From an uncultured Marvinbryantia sp. (GTDB lineage: Bacteria > Bacillota > Clostridia > Lachnospirales > Lachnospiraceae), in assembly GCA_934394985.1 (NCBI GenBank), contig CAKRRF010000006.1, forward strand, positions 1 to 64,000: a DNA stretch of 64,000 nucleotides, given 5' to 3'. This document shows positions 8,037 through 15,604 of the stretch, piece by piece. How positions within the stretch are numbered: position 1 is the stretch's first letter; every line of letters begins with the position of its first letter. Below the pieces are notes generated by a model. It ran no database searches, had not been told where the DNA came from, and saw only the letters and a list, made by a program, of their open reading frames with translations. Position numbers and translations under genes: made by a program.

Positions 8037-8912
8037 ATGGAACGTTATGATATTGCAATTATCGGCACCGGACCGGCAGGCGTGTCGGCTGCGATTACCG
8101 CAAAAGTACGAAATAAGAAGATCATACTGTTTGGTTCGAAAAAAAGCAGTGAAAAAGTATATAAAGCACAGCAGATTCAGAACTATCCAGGACTGCCGGA
8201 TGTGACCGGAGAAGAACTGGCGCGGCAGTATCAGAAGCAGCTGGAACAGATGGAGATCCCGGTGACGGAAGAACGGGTCAGTGCCGTATATGCAATGGGC
8301 GAATATTTTGCGATCCAGGCATCCGGAAATCTGTATGAAGCATCGACGGTGATTCTGGCAGCCGGAGTAGTACAGGGAAAGACATTTTCCGGTGAAAAAG
8401 AATTTCTTGGAAGAGGTGTCAGTTACTGTGCCACCTGTGATGCCATGCTGTATCGAGGTAAGGTGACGGCAGTCATCGGTTATACCAGAGAAGCAGAGAG
8501 GGAAAGCGAATTCCTGGCAGAACTGGTCGAAAAGGTATATTATTTCCCAATGTACCGGGAAGACACAGAAATAGCAGAGGAAGCAAAAAACATCCAGGTA
8601 ATCCGGGAAAAGCCATTGGCAATCACCGGTACGGATCTGGTAGAATATTTGCAGACAGATGCCACAAAATATAAAGTGGACGGGGTCTTTATCCTGAGAG
8701 ACAGTATCTCGGCGGAGCAGCTGATACCGGGGCTGGAGCTGGAAGATGGTCATGTGAAGGTCAGCTTGCAGATGGAGACCAATATCCCTGGATGCTTTGC
8801 CTGCGGAGATGTGGCAGGAAAACCTTATCAGTATGTAAAGGCAGCCGGACAGGGAAACGTAGCTGCACTGTCAGCAGTCGGCTGGCTGACCAGACAGAGA
8901 CTGGGAAAGTAA
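8037..8912 (+). CDS. thioredoxin reductase-like flavoprotein
   Basis: The 291-residue protein has the thioredoxin reductase fold. FAD-binding GTGPAG is at residues 10-15, the redox-active pair is in YCATCDAML (about 135-143), and the C-terminal FAD motif is CFACGDVAGKPYQYVKAAG. What differs is the second Rossmann motif. NADPH-dependent TrxB has GGGDSA there, while this protein has VIGYTREAERESEF, and no HRRxxxR motif follows. Clostridial ferredoxin-dependent flavin thioredoxin reductases (FFTR) lack the NADPH motif in the same way, so ferredoxin may be the donor. Thioredoxin follows 23 bases downstream and is the likely substrate. The protein is slightly shorter than TrxB (about 310-320). Confidence 0.82.
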   Translation: MERYDIAIIGTGPAGVSAAITAKVRNKKIILFGSKKSSEKVYKAQQIQNYPGLPDVTGEELARQYQKQLEQMEIPVTEERVSAVYAMGEYFAIQASGNLYEASTVILAAGVVQGKTFSGEKEFLGRGVSYCATCDAMLYRGKVTAVIGYTREAERESEFLAELVEKVYYFPMYREDTEIAEEAKNIQVIREKPLAITGTDLVEYLQTDATKYKVDGVFILRDSISAEQLIPGLELEDGHVKVSLQMETNIPGCFACGDVAGKPYQYVKAAGQGNVAALSAVGWLTRQRLGK

Positions 8913-8935
8913 TAAACAACACAGGAGGAATTATC

Positions 8936-9250
8936 ATGGTAAAGATTATTTCAAACAGTGATCTAAGTGAAGCAAAGAAAGAGAAACTGGCACTTCTGGA
9001 CTTTTCAGCAACATGGTGCGGACCATGCAGTATGCTGGCACCGGTTCTGCAGGAATTGTCAGAAGAACTGACTGGAGAAGTAGGTGTATACAGCATTGAT
9101 GTAGACCAGAATCCAAGTCTGGCTAGCGATTACAAGATCATGAACATCCCGGCACTGGTGCTGCTGAAGGATGGAGAAAAGGTTGGAATGACCGTAGGAT
9201 TCCAGCCCAAGGAAAGCCTGAAAAAGTTCATTGAGGAACACAAATCATGA
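8936..9250 (+). CDS. trxA: thioredoxin
   Basis: The chosen start is the ATG at 8936, placed by AGGAGG at 8923-8928. The frame is open further upstream, but that would read into the reductase gene. The 104-residue product has the thioredoxin fold with active site ATWCGPC (Cys28, Cys31) and the cis-proline region MNIPALVLLKDGEKV. It would carry electrons from the flavin reductase just upstream to ribonucleotide reductase, peroxiredoxins or other disulfides. Its stop overlaps the ATG of the next small gene (ATGA). Confidence 0.92.
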   Translation: MVKIISNSDLSEAKKEKLALLDFSATWCGPCSMLAPVLQELSEELTGEVGVYSIDVDQNPSLASDYKIMNIPALVLLKDGEKVGMTVGFQPKESLKKFIEEHKS

Positions 9251-9513
9251 TTGAACGGGTATTACCATTTCAGTTTATCAAGAAGTCACCTTTGTATGGA
9301 AGCTATCAGGGGATGAACTACCGGGTGACAGAGATGAAGGGACAGCTGGAAGTGTGCACGTTTCCCGGTCCCTTTGCCTTCTGGCACACTCCGGAGGAAA
9401 AGAAGACATATCAGTATTTTGAGTATTCGGAAGAGGGGTATGAGCAGGCCATTCAGTATCTGAATGAAACATGGGAAGCAAAAGACTGGCGGGACGAACA
9501 ACTGCCATTTTAA
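9247..9513 (+). CDS. small hypothetical protein coupled to thioredoxin
   Basis: I do not recognise this 88-residue protein. It is rich in aromatic and acidic residues (PFAFWHTPEEKKTYQYF, EYSEEGYEQAIQYLNETW), has a single cysteine (Cys37) and no membrane segment. It is probably a small cytoplasmic protein. Its ATG overlaps the thioredoxin stop by 4 bases, which suggests translational coupling, and the HAD gene starts 10 bases after it. The tight packing argues that it is real. The function is unknown. Confidence 0.75.
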   Translation: MIERVLPFQFIKKSPLYGSYQGMNYRVTEMKGQLEVCTFPGPFAFWHTPEEKKTYQYFEYSEEGYEQAIQYLNETWEAKDWRDEQLPF

Positions 9514-9523
9514 GGAGTAAATT

Positions 9524-10246
9524 ATGACATTGATTTTTGATCTGGACGATACCTTATATGACCGGTGTGCACCTTTTGTGAAAGCACTGGAAATGGCACT
9601 GGGAAAAGAGATCCCGGGTAACAAAAGGGAATGGTATCATATCTACAGTATCTGCAGCCAGGAGATGTTTGAGGCACAGGCCAGAGGAGAAATATCCCTT
9701 GCGGATTCTCGTATCTTACGAATCCGCAAGGCTATGAAGCATTTTGAAGTGCCATTTTCTGAAGAACAGGAGCAGGCCTATCAGGATGCGTATGCGCAGG
9801 AACAGGGAAATGTGTGGATGAGCGATACGATAAAAGAACTGATGGATCTTGGCATGCAGATGGCAACTACGATGGTGGTACTGACCAATGGACCGGTGGA
9901 CCATCAGCTGAAAAAAGCAGCAACGCTGCATCTGGAAAACTGGATTCCCAGAGAACGGCTGTTTATCTCGGAAGAGATCGGGTATACGAAACCAGATGTA
10001 GGAGCATTTCACTACGTGGAGCGAATGCTGAACCAGAATTTAGGGGAACTCTGGATGATCGGGGACTCTTTTTCCAGCGATATGGAAGGAGCAAAAGAGG
10101 CAGGATGGAAGACCGTCTGGCTGAATAAGAATCTGGAGGTGGTGCCGGAGGGCAGTACACAGCCGGATTACATAGCGGAAACAGAAGAAGCATTGCTGGA
10201 GATTGTGAGGATACTGGTGATGAAGGAGAGTAAAGATGAGCAATAA
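9524..10246 (+). CDS. HAD-IA family hydrolase
   Basis: The 240-residue protein is a HAD subfamily IA phosphatase. It has FDLDDTLYD with nucleophile Asp6 and Asp8, the threonine motif VVLTNGP near residue 125, a lysine in YTKPDVGAFHYVE, and motif IV MIGDSFSSDMEGAKEAGW. The helical C1 cap lies between residues 15 and 90. YjjG-like nucleotidases and phosphoglycolate phosphatases look similar, so the substrate is open. GGAGTAAATT precedes the ATG. The last 11 bases overlap the DUF3783 gene. Confidence 0.85.
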   Translation: MTLIFDLDDTLYDRCAPFVKALEMALGKEIPGNKREWYHIYSICSQEMFEAQARGEISLADSRILRIRKAMKHFEVPFSEEQEQAYQDAYAQEQGNVWMSDTIKELMDLGMQMATTMVVLTNGPVDHQLKKAATLHLENWIPRERLFISEEIGYTKPDVGAFHYVERMLNQNLGELWMIGDSFSSDMEGAKEAGWKTVWLNKNLEVVPEGSTQPDYIAETEEALLEIVRILVMKESKDEQ

Positions 10247-10655
10247 AACAGTACTGGGATTTTGCATAGGCGGGGGAAAGGAAAAACTGATACGGCAATG
10301 CTGCAGATCTGTTGGCGCAGATTACCGAAGCATGGTACCAACTGATGCTACGAAGAGTCTGGGAAGCCTTGCTGGAATCACTGGGATTCCACCCAAAGCA
10401 GCTGTAGGCGCAGAGGGAGAAAAGATACAGAGCGAAATGCTGGTATTCTCTGGATTTGACCAGGAAGCACTGGATGAATTCCTGGATCTATATCGGACGA
10501 TGGGGATCGAGAAGATTGATTACAAGGCCATGGTAACCATGCATAATATTTTCTGGACACCGGAAAGCTTATATCAGGAACTGAAAAAAGAACATGAAAG
10601 TACATACCAGTTCAGAGAATGCCCAAATACAGATGAGTCTGTTGGAGAACAATGA
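10236..10655 (+). CDS. DUF3783 domain-containing protein
   Basis: This 139-residue protein ends in the DUF3783 pattern: MLVFSGFDQEALDEFLDLY, then KIDYKAMVTMHNIFWTPESLYQEL (in parts). The N-terminal third (GFCIGGGKEKLIRQCCRSVGADY) looks like a small nucleotide- or RNA-binding fold with paired cysteines, but I cannot name it. It overlaps the HAD gene by 11 bases and is the last gene before a strong terminator. DUF3783 has no established function. The calling of the family is from memory of the motif. Confidence 0.7.
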   Translation: MSNKTVLGFCIGGGKEKLIRQCCRSVGADYRSMVPTDATKSLGSLAGITGIPPKAAVGAEGEKIQSEMLVFSGFDQEALDEFLDLYRTMGIEKIDYKAMVTMHNIFWTPESLYQELKKEHESTYQFRECPNTDESVGEQ

Positions 10656-10719
10656 CAAAGATCTGTACGGTAACAGTGAAAGAAAAGATTTACAATTGAA
10701 ATATAGTGCAAAGCGCACA

Positions 10720-10755
10720 TTCAAAAAAGGCACCTTTTCAGGTGCCTTTTTTGAA
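10720..10755. terminator. bidirectional terminator between DUF3783 and CDF genes
   Basis: A 15-base-pair perfect hairpin (10720-10734 with 10741-10755, loop TTTTCA) has A-runs on one arm and T-runs on the other. It can end transcripts from both sides of this convergent junction. Confidence 0.85.
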
Positions 10756-10765
10756 CTGTGTATAG

Positions 10766-11668
10766 TTAGACCATAGGATTAACATGAATCATGATGTGCT
10801 TGATATTATCAAAGTGTTTTTCCACCTGATTATGAACGCTCTCTGCAATCTCATGAGCATCTGTGAGGGACTTATCTCCATCGACAGAGATTTCTGCGTC
10901 AATATAGATCTTGTTGCCGAACATTCTGGTATGAAGCACATCCAGCCGGTCTACCCCATCCTGAGCAGAAATAAAATCTGACAGTTTTTTCTCGTATTCG
11001 CTGCTGCATGCGGTATCCAGCATTTTGGAAACAGCATCTTTTAAGATATCAAAGGCTACCTTAATGATACATACTGCAATGGCCACGCTGGCAACCGGAT
11101 CCAAAATCGGGAATCCCAGCATAGCGCCGCCGATACCGATCAGAGATCCAATGGAGGAAAGCGCATCCGATCTGTGATGCCATGCATCAGCCATAAAAGC
11201 GGCGGAGTTCAGAATCTTTGCATAATGTCTGGTGTACCAGAACATGCCTTCTTTTGTCGCAATAGAAACAATCGCAGCGATCAGAGCTACTGCTCCTGGT
11301 GCCTGCAGATTTTCGTAATGACCGGCAAAGATCGTATTCAGTCCGGACAGGCCAATCATCAGACCGGTACCAAACAGGATCGCACCCAGAAGAAGAGAAG
11401 CGACACATTCCAGACGTTCATGACCGTAAGGGTGCTCCCGATCCGGTGCCTGCATGGACAGTCGGATACCCAGCCATGCAATGAATGTGGCAAATACATC
11501 GGATAAGGAGTGAATCGCATCGGAAACCATGGCACTGGAGTGTCCGAGAATACCTGCCATAAATTTGAATAAAGATAAGATTACGTTACCAACAATACCA
11601 ATCGAGGTAACGCGGTTCACAATAGCCTGTGGATTCTTTTTCGAATCCTGCGTAAGTGTGTTTGTCAT
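10766..11668 (-). CDS. cation diffusion facilitator (probable Co/Ni exporter)
   Basis: The 300-residue protein is a CDF transporter, a proton-driven exporter of divalent metals. It has an SSAMVSDAIHSLSD segment in span 2 (metal site with Asp and His) and ADAWHHRSDALSS in span 5, the usual paired D/H-x3-D sites. The cytoplasmic C-terminal domain ends DNIKHIMIHVNPMV. Length and motifs are normal. Its 5' leader carries a NiCo riboswitch, which points to cobalt or nickel as the exported metal more clearly than the protein itself does. It is a single-gene unit ended by the hairpin at 10720. Confidence 0.9.
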   Translation of the reverse strand: MTNTLTQDSKKNPQAIVNRVTSIGIVGNVILSLFKFMAGILGHSSAMVSDAIHSLSDVFATFIAWLGIRLSMQAPDREHPYGHERLECVASLLLGAILFGTGLMIGLSGLNTIFAGHYENLQAPGAVALIAAIVSIATKEGMFWYTRHYAKILNSAAFMADAWHHRSDALSSIGSLIGIGGAMLGFPILDPVASVAIAVCIIKVAFDILKDAVSKMLDTACSSEYEKKLSDFISAQDGVDRLDVLHTRMFGNKIYIDAEISVDGDKSLTDAHEIAESVHNQVEKHFDNIKHIMIHVNPMV

Positions 11669-11741
11669 AATAAGATCCTCTTTTCTATTAGAATAGTCGT
11701 GATACTCTTTTGTGTCACATCGCTTTCGCAGATTTTTGAAT

Positions 11742-11780
11742 AAAAAAAATCTGCGGAACCGTATCTACTGTCCCACAGAT
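11742..11780 (-). terminator. riboswitch-controlled terminator before the CDF gene
   Basis: On the minus strand ATCTGTGGGAC (11780-11770) pairs with GTTCCGCAGAT (11759-11749) as an 11-base-pair stem with a 10-base loop, followed by T's at 11748-11742. The 5' arm contains the GGGAC of the riboswitch core and P1, so the aptamer and the terminator cannot form together. Metal binding should therefore keep the gene on. Confidence 0.8.
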
Positions 11781-11870
11781 ATCGAGTCTTATTTCATATC
11801 GAATTATCTGTTGCCACATCTGTGGCCCGGCTTTCTTTGCAGAAAATATCTGCAACAGTGCCTGCTCAGT
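11767..11870 (-). promoter_or_regulatory. NiCo (czcD) riboswitch aptamer
   Basis: Read on the minus strand, the leader has ACTGAGCAGGCA, GCCGGGC, GGCAACAGAT and ATCTGTGGGACAGT, in that order. These are the conserved blocks of the NiCo riboswitch, with P1 formed by ACTG/CAGT. A hairpin GCAGATATTTTCTGC lies between the first and second blocks. The blocks also agree with the structured NiCo sequence I remember from the crystallised example. It lies about 100 bases upstream of a CDF exporter, the classic context. Co2+ or Ni2+ binding should stabilise the four-way junction and prevent the downstream terminator. Confidence 0.85.
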
Positions 11871-11928
11871 TTGTACTGTTGATTGCGCATTTCAAAGAAA
11901 TGTAATGCAGTGCAAAGAGATCTTTTAT

Positions 11929-11957
11929 AAAGTAGCACAGGCAAAAAGAGAAGTCAA
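11929..11957 (-). promoter_or_regulatory. putative promoter of the CDF transcript
   Basis: On the minus strand TTGACT (11957-11952), a 17-base spacer and a weak -10 TACTTT (11934-11929) lie just upstream of the riboswitch. The predicted leader is about 250 bases long. Confidence 0.5.
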
Positions 11958-12072
11958 TAGCTGTAAAAACTAATCTTTCTTATGATCTGCTCACAGAAAA
12001 TTGCAGATACTAACTACAGATAGATGACATGAAGAACAATCTCAGATTCCATGACAGATTCTGAGATTCAGA

Positions 12073-12101
12073 TTGTATTATTCGGGTGCTTCCGTTATAC
12101 T
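12073..12101 (+). promoter_or_regulatory. putative promoter of the HAD gene
   Basis: TTGTAT (12073-12078), 17-base spacer, TATACT (12096-12101). It lies about 55 bases before the HAD start codon. An imperfect hairpin (12038-12068) precedes it. Confidence 0.55.
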
Positions 12102-12155
12102 GATTTTTAAGTAACATAAAACGAATGAGAAATCAGAAAGAAAGGTTTGAAAAAT

Positions 12156-12839
12156 ATGAATACACAGAAGATCACACTGCCTGACTATGACGCAGTGATT
12201 TTTGATATGGACGGAACACTGGTAGATTCTATGTGGATGTGGAAAGAGATCGACATAGAGTATCTGAAGAGGTATGGTGTGACTGCATTGGAAGATCCTA
12301 AGCAGATTGCAATAGTGAAAAAAGAAATTGAGGGGATGAGTTTTACAGAGACAGCTACCTATTTTAAAGAAACATTCGATATAGCAGACAGCGTGGAAAA
12401 AATCAAACAGGACTGGAATGAGATGGCATATGAAATATATTGTACAAAAGTTCCATATAAAAAAGGTGCTTTAGAATTCCTGAAGGACTGCAAAACACAC
12501 GGAAAAAAGCTGGGAGTGGCGACCAGCAATTCCAGAGAACTGGTGAATGCAGTCGGAGAGGTGCTTCATTTTCATGAGTACTTTGACTGTGTCATGACAG
12601 CCTGTGAAGTCAGAAAGGGGAAACCGGCACCGGATGTTTATCTGGCTGTGGCAGAACGACTTGGGGTAGAACCATCTCGCTGTCTGGTCTTTGAAGATAT
12701 TCCGGCCGGGATCAAAGCAGGCAATGCGGCAGGGATGACCGTGATTGCTGTGGAAGATGAGTATTCCAGAGAAATGAAAGCAGAAAAAATGGAACTGGCA
12801 AAATACTTTATTAATGATTATGAGGATCTGGCATTATAA
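12156..12839 (+). CDS. HAD family phosphatase, beta-phosphoglucomutase-like
   Basis: The 227-residue protein is a HAD-IA phosphatase or mutase: VIFDMDGTLVDSM with Asp17 and Asp19, VATSNSRELV, a lysine in RKGKPAPDVYLAVAERLG, and VFEDIPAGIKAGNAAGM as motif IV. The F-D-M-D-G-T-L-V-D-S wording and the EDIPAGIKA motif are typical of beta-phosphoglucomutase-like and pseudouridine-5'-phosphatase-like enzymes, so the substrate is open. I start at the ATG at 12156; a TTG at 12147 is in frame but only one base from the AAAGG ribosome site. It is a monocistronic unit between the CDF leader and the trp leader. Confidence 0.85.
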   Translation: MNTQKITLPDYDAVIFDMDGTLVDSMWMWKEIDIEYLKRYGVTALEDPKQIAIVKKEIEGMSFTETATYFKETFDIADSVEKIKQDWNEMAYEIYCTKVPYKKGALEFLKDCKTHGKKLGVATSNSRELVNAVGEVLHFHEYFDCVMTACEVRKGKPAPDVYLAVAERLGVEPSRCLVFEDIPAGIKAGNAAGMTVIAVEDEYSREMKAEKMELAKYFINDYEDLAL

Positions 12840-12867
12840 TTTATGATAAAGTAGATGCCAGGGTCAA

Positions 12868-12914
12868 AAGGTCTAAACCCACATGAGCTTGCTCATAGGT
12901 GGGTGAAAGACCTT
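12868..12914 (+). repeat. IS200/IS605-like subterminal hairpin, copy A
   Basis: The element folds as AAGGTCT/AGACCTT outside, CCCAC/GTGGG in the middle and ATGAGC/GCTCAT inside, with a TT loop and a 2-base bulge on the 3' side. A near twin (copy B) lies at 13426. The bulged hairpin with a TT loop resembles the end hairpins bound by IS608-type TnpA transposases. No transposase is nearby, so it would be a remnant or a non-autonomous copy. Confidence 0.45.
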
Positions 12915-13076
12915 GGGACCCATCCCGATATGAGCATAAAAGTGGGATGATAGTCCCACGATATGCGAATATTGGGTAGGATTGTGGGAGTGCATAGCAC
13001 GAAACAATCCGTAGGCATCAAAGTCGGGGACTTTTGACCCCGACATCTAAGGTATGGAGACTTTGAAATAAAGTAC
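12915..13076. other. non-coding stretch with paired G/C-rich segments
   Basis: No supportable gene is here. It holds further self-complementary pieces: GTGGGA with TCCCAC (12942-12959), GGATTGT with ACAATCC (12979-13010) and GTCGGGG with CCCCGAC (13023-13044). It may be part of the mobile-element remnant that begins with hairpin A, or a small structured RNA. I cannot decide. Confidence 0.35.
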
Positions 13077-13105
13077 TTGACAAATTGGTTAATAGGCACT
13101 ATAGT
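13077..13105 (+). promoter_or_regulatory. trp operon promoter
   Basis: TTGACA (13077-13082), exactly 17 bases, TATAGT (13100-13105). This is the best promoter in the region and starts the T-box leader. Confidence 0.8.
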
Positions 13106-13111
13106 ATGGTA

Positions 13112-13409
13112 AAACGTTGAATTAATAAAGACAAACCGCTGAAGCGGAGATCAAAGCAGCAAATGCGCACACAGAGAGTCCGGGAGGCTGAGAGCCGGAT
13201 TGAGATGCAGGTTGCCAAATGGACCGCTGAGGGCATAGTCAAAGACTGAAGTCAGTTGAGTATTCTATGACGTAAGGCATACGTTAGTTGCCAGAGATAT
13301 GATAGTATCTTAGAAAGTGCACGGTTCGCCGTGAAGTAAGGTGGCACCACGGGATTTGTATTTTACCCGCCCTTGACAGAATCAGAGGATTTTGTCGAGG
13401 GCGGTTTTT
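13112..13409 (+). promoter_or_regulatory. tryptophan T-box riboswitch leader
   Basis: The conserved T-box AAGGTGGCACCACGGG is at 13338-13353, and a Stem I with the AGAGAG-type motif lies near 13170. The specifier position reads TGG (13220-13222, in CCAAATGGACCGC), the tryptophan codon, which fits the trp genes downstream. Uncharged tRNA-Trp would pair with the specifier and with TGGC of the T-box, form the antiterminator and let polymerase pass the terminator at 13367. Charged tRNA would leave the terminator in place. Confidence 0.9.
13367..13409 (+). terminator. T-box controlled terminator
   Basis: CCGCCCTTGACA (13367-13378) pairs with TGTCGAGGGCGG (13393-13404) over 12 bases with one G-U pair, followed by five T's. 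Its 5' side is preceded by CCCG, the partner of the T-box CGGG in the antiterminator. Confidence 0.85.
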
Positions 13410-13425
13410 GTATTTACAGTGTCAT

Positions 13426-13471
13426 AAATCTAAGCCCACGGCATGCTTGCATGCATGTGGGTGAAAGATTT
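13426..13471 (+). repeat. IS200/IS605-like subterminal hairpin, copy B
   Basis: It has the same build as the hairpin at 12868: AAATCT/AGATTT outside, CCCAC/GTGGG in the middle, GCATGC/GCATGC inside, TT loop, 2-base bulge before GTGGG, and the same CTAA and TGAA internal-loop sides. The outer and inner stems differ in sequence from copy A but pairing is kept. It sits in the transcribed leader between the T-box terminator and the trpE ribosome site. Confidence 0.45.
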
Positions 13472-13508
13472 CATAAATAGTAAATAAGAAGAAAACAGGA
13501 GGTCAGTT

Positions 13509-15020
13509 ATGTATCCATCTCTGGAAGAGATTAAAAAAATTGCATCACAGGGAGATTATCGACGGATACCGGTTTGCCGGGAACTGTATGCAGACCGTTT
13601 TACTCCGGTAGAAGTGATGAGAACATTAAGAGCAGCCAGCAGGCACTGTTATCTGCTGGAGAGTGCAGAGAATGACCAGAAATGGGGAAGATATTCCATA
13701 CTGGGGTATGAGCCGATCCTGGAGTTGTCCTGTATGAACGGAAAATTAAGAATTCGTACAGAAGAAGATCAGACCGATCCGGCTGCGAAGGAATGCTTTT
13801 TAAAAGAAGAATATGCACTGGTAGAACATCCGGGAGAACTGATCCGAACGATTCTGGCAGAGTACAAGAGCCCGAAGATCAAAGGAATGCCTCCTTTTAC
13901 CGGTGGTATGGTGGGATATTTTTCCTATGACTATCTGAAGTATGCGGAGCCGACATTAAAGAAAGTTCTGTCAGGAAGTGAGGATTTTCGGGATGTGGAT
14001 CTGATGCTGTTTACCAAAGCACTGGTATTTGATCATTACAGGCAGAAATTGATTCTGATCTCCGGTGTGGATACATCCGATATAGATGGCTCTTATGAAA
14101 AAGCCAGGGCGGATCTGGAAGAAATGAAGCAGTTGCTGTACAGCGGTGCAAAAGCTGTTTTCAAACCGATTCATTTAAAAGAAGAACTGACTCCGGATTT
14201 CTCCAGAGAACGTTACAGTGAAATGGTAAATAAGGCAAGACACTATATTCATGAAGGTGATATTTTCCAGGTAGTATTATCCAATCCACAGACAGCTAAG
14301 GCAGATGGGAGTCTGTTTGATACCTACCGGGTACTGAGAACCAGCAATCCATCCCCGTACATGTTCTATTTTTCCAGTGACGATGTGGAGATTGCCGGAG
14401 CATCGCCGGAAACACTGGTAAAACTGGAAGACGGAACATTATACACCTTTCCACTGGCCGGAACCAGGCCAAGGGGTAAAACGGAAACAGAAGATCAGCA
14501 GTTGGAAGAAGAATTGCTGCAGGATGAAAAAGAACTGGCAGAGCACAATATGCTGGTCGATCTGGGAAGAAATGATATTGGAAAAATCAGTCAGCCGGGC
14601 ACTGTGAAAGTAGAACAGTATTGCACAATTCACCGTTATTCCTGTGTGATGCACATTGGATCTACAGTATCAGGAAAAATCAGAGAAGACAAAGATGCCG
14701 TAGATGCCGTGGATGCGATTCTTCCGGCCGGTACGCTCTCCGGAGCGCCAAAGATCCGGGCCTGCGAGATTATTCAGGAGCTGGAAGGAAAGAAGCGCGG
14801 AATATATGGCGGGGCGGTAGGATACCTGGATTTTACAGGCAACCTTGACACCTGTATCGGAATTCGGCTGGCGTATAAGAAAAATGGGAAAGTATGTGTG
14901 CAGTCTGGTGCCGGGATCGTGGCAGACAGTGTTCCGGAAAAGGAATATCAGGAATGCTGTAATAAAGCAAGAGCTGTGGTACATGCGATCCGGATGGCAG
15001 AAGGAGGACTGGAAGAATGA
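13509..15020 (+). CDS. trpE: anthranilate synthase component I
   Basis: This 503-residue protein makes anthranilate from chorismate, using ammonia from TrpG. It carries the chorismate-binding core: IAGASPETLVKLEDG, LAGTRPRGKTETED, DEKELAEHNMLVDLGRND, and the end LDTCIGIRLAYKKNGK with GAGIVADSVPEKEYQE. The LLES motif near residue 55 is the tryptophan feedback-binding site, so the enzyme is probably inhibited by tryptophan. It is the first gene of the operon, behind the T-box and a GGAGG site. Its end overlaps trpG by 4 bases. Confidence 0.96.
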   Translation: MYPSLEEIKKIASQGDYRRIPVCRELYADRFTPVEVMRTLRAASRHCYLLESAENDQKWGRYSILGYEPILELSCMNGKLRIRTEEDQTDPAAKECFLKEEYALVEHPGELIRTILAEYKSPKIKGMPPFTGGMVGYFSYDYLKYAEPTLKKVLSGSEDFRDVDLMLFTKALVFDHYRQKLILISGVDTSDIDGSYEKARADLEEMKQLLYSGAKAVFKPIHLKEELTPDFSRERYSEMVNKARHYIHEGDIFQVVLSNPQTAKADGSLFDTYRVLRTSNPSPYMFYFSSDDVEIAGASPETLVKLEDGTLYTFPLAGTRPRGKTETEDQQLEEELLQDEKELAEHNMLVDLGRNDIGKISQPGTVKVEQYCTIHRYSCVMHIGSTVSGKIREDKDAVDAVDAILPAGTLSGAPKIRACEIIQELEGKKRGIYGGAVGYLDFTGNLDTCIGIRLAYKKNGKVCVQSGAGIVADSVPEKEYQECCNKARAVVHAIRMAEGGLEE

Positions 15021-15604
15021 TACTGCTGATTGATAATTATGACAGTTTTACCTACAACCTGGTTCAGTATATCGGGACTTTCGAACCGGATATCCGGATT
15101 ATCCGTAATGATGCCTGCACGATAAAAGAGATCGAAGAGATGAAGCCACAGGCGATCGTGATATCTCCAGGGCCGGGGAAACCATCTGATGCGGGAATCT
15201 GTATCAGTGCTGTCCGGTATTTTAAAGATAAGATCCCTATTTTAGGGGTCTGCCTGGGACACCAGGCCATCTGTGAAGCTTTTGGCGGAACAGTCTCATA
15301 TGCAAAAGAACTCATGCACGGAAAAAGCTCCATGGCAAGGATAACGGAAGTGTCACCATTATTTCAGGGAATCGACAGTCAGATGAAGGTGGCGAGATAC
15401 CATTCACTGGCAGCAAAACGAGAAACTCTGCCAAAAGAACTGAAAGTGACAGCAGAAACGGAAGATGGAGAGGTAATGGCAGTGGAGCATCAGAATTATC
15501 CGGTCTATGGATTACAGTTCCATCCGGAATCAGTGCTGACACCGGAAGGTATAAAATTAATCGAAAACTTTTTGAACATTGCAAAAGGAGGAAGCAGATC
15601 ATGA
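15017..15604 (+). CDS. trpG: anthranilate synthase component II, glutamine amidotransferase
   Basis: The 195-residue protein is a class I glutamine amidotransferase. It has [13 protein letters not shown] at the start, oxyanion motif [11 protein letters not shown], nucleophile Cys in GVCLGHQAI (about residue 79), and the His-Glu pair in [15 protein letters not shown]. It releases ammonia from glutamine for TrpE. In some bacteria the same protein also serves PabB, and I see no pab gene here to decide that. It overlaps trpE and trpD by 4 bases each, so the three are likely translated together. Confidence 0.96.
   Translation: MILLIDNYDSFTYNLVQYIGTFEPDIRIIRNDACTIKEIEEMKPQAIVISPGPGKPSDAGICISAVRYFKDKIPILGVCLGHQAICEAFGGTVSYAKELMHGKSSMARITEVSPLFQGIDSQMKVARYHSLAAKRETLPKELKVTAETEDGEVMAVEHQNYPVYGLQFHPESVLTPEGIKLIENFLNIAKGGSRS

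Noticed and set aside
7875..8753. 292-codon minus-strand frame inside the flavin reductase gene
   Set aside because: It is opposite a gene with clear FAD and CATC motifs, and no start site is seen.
11700..11740. CGCAGATTTTT/AAAAATCTGCG hairpin near 11727-11755 as the CDF terminator
   Set aside because: On the minus strand it has no T-run after it. The overlapping 11742-11780 hairpin with a T-run and riboswitch overlap explains the region better.
12893..13099. Short minus-strand frame in the trp leader
   Set aside because: It lies over the structured repeat and promoter and has no family match or ribosome site.
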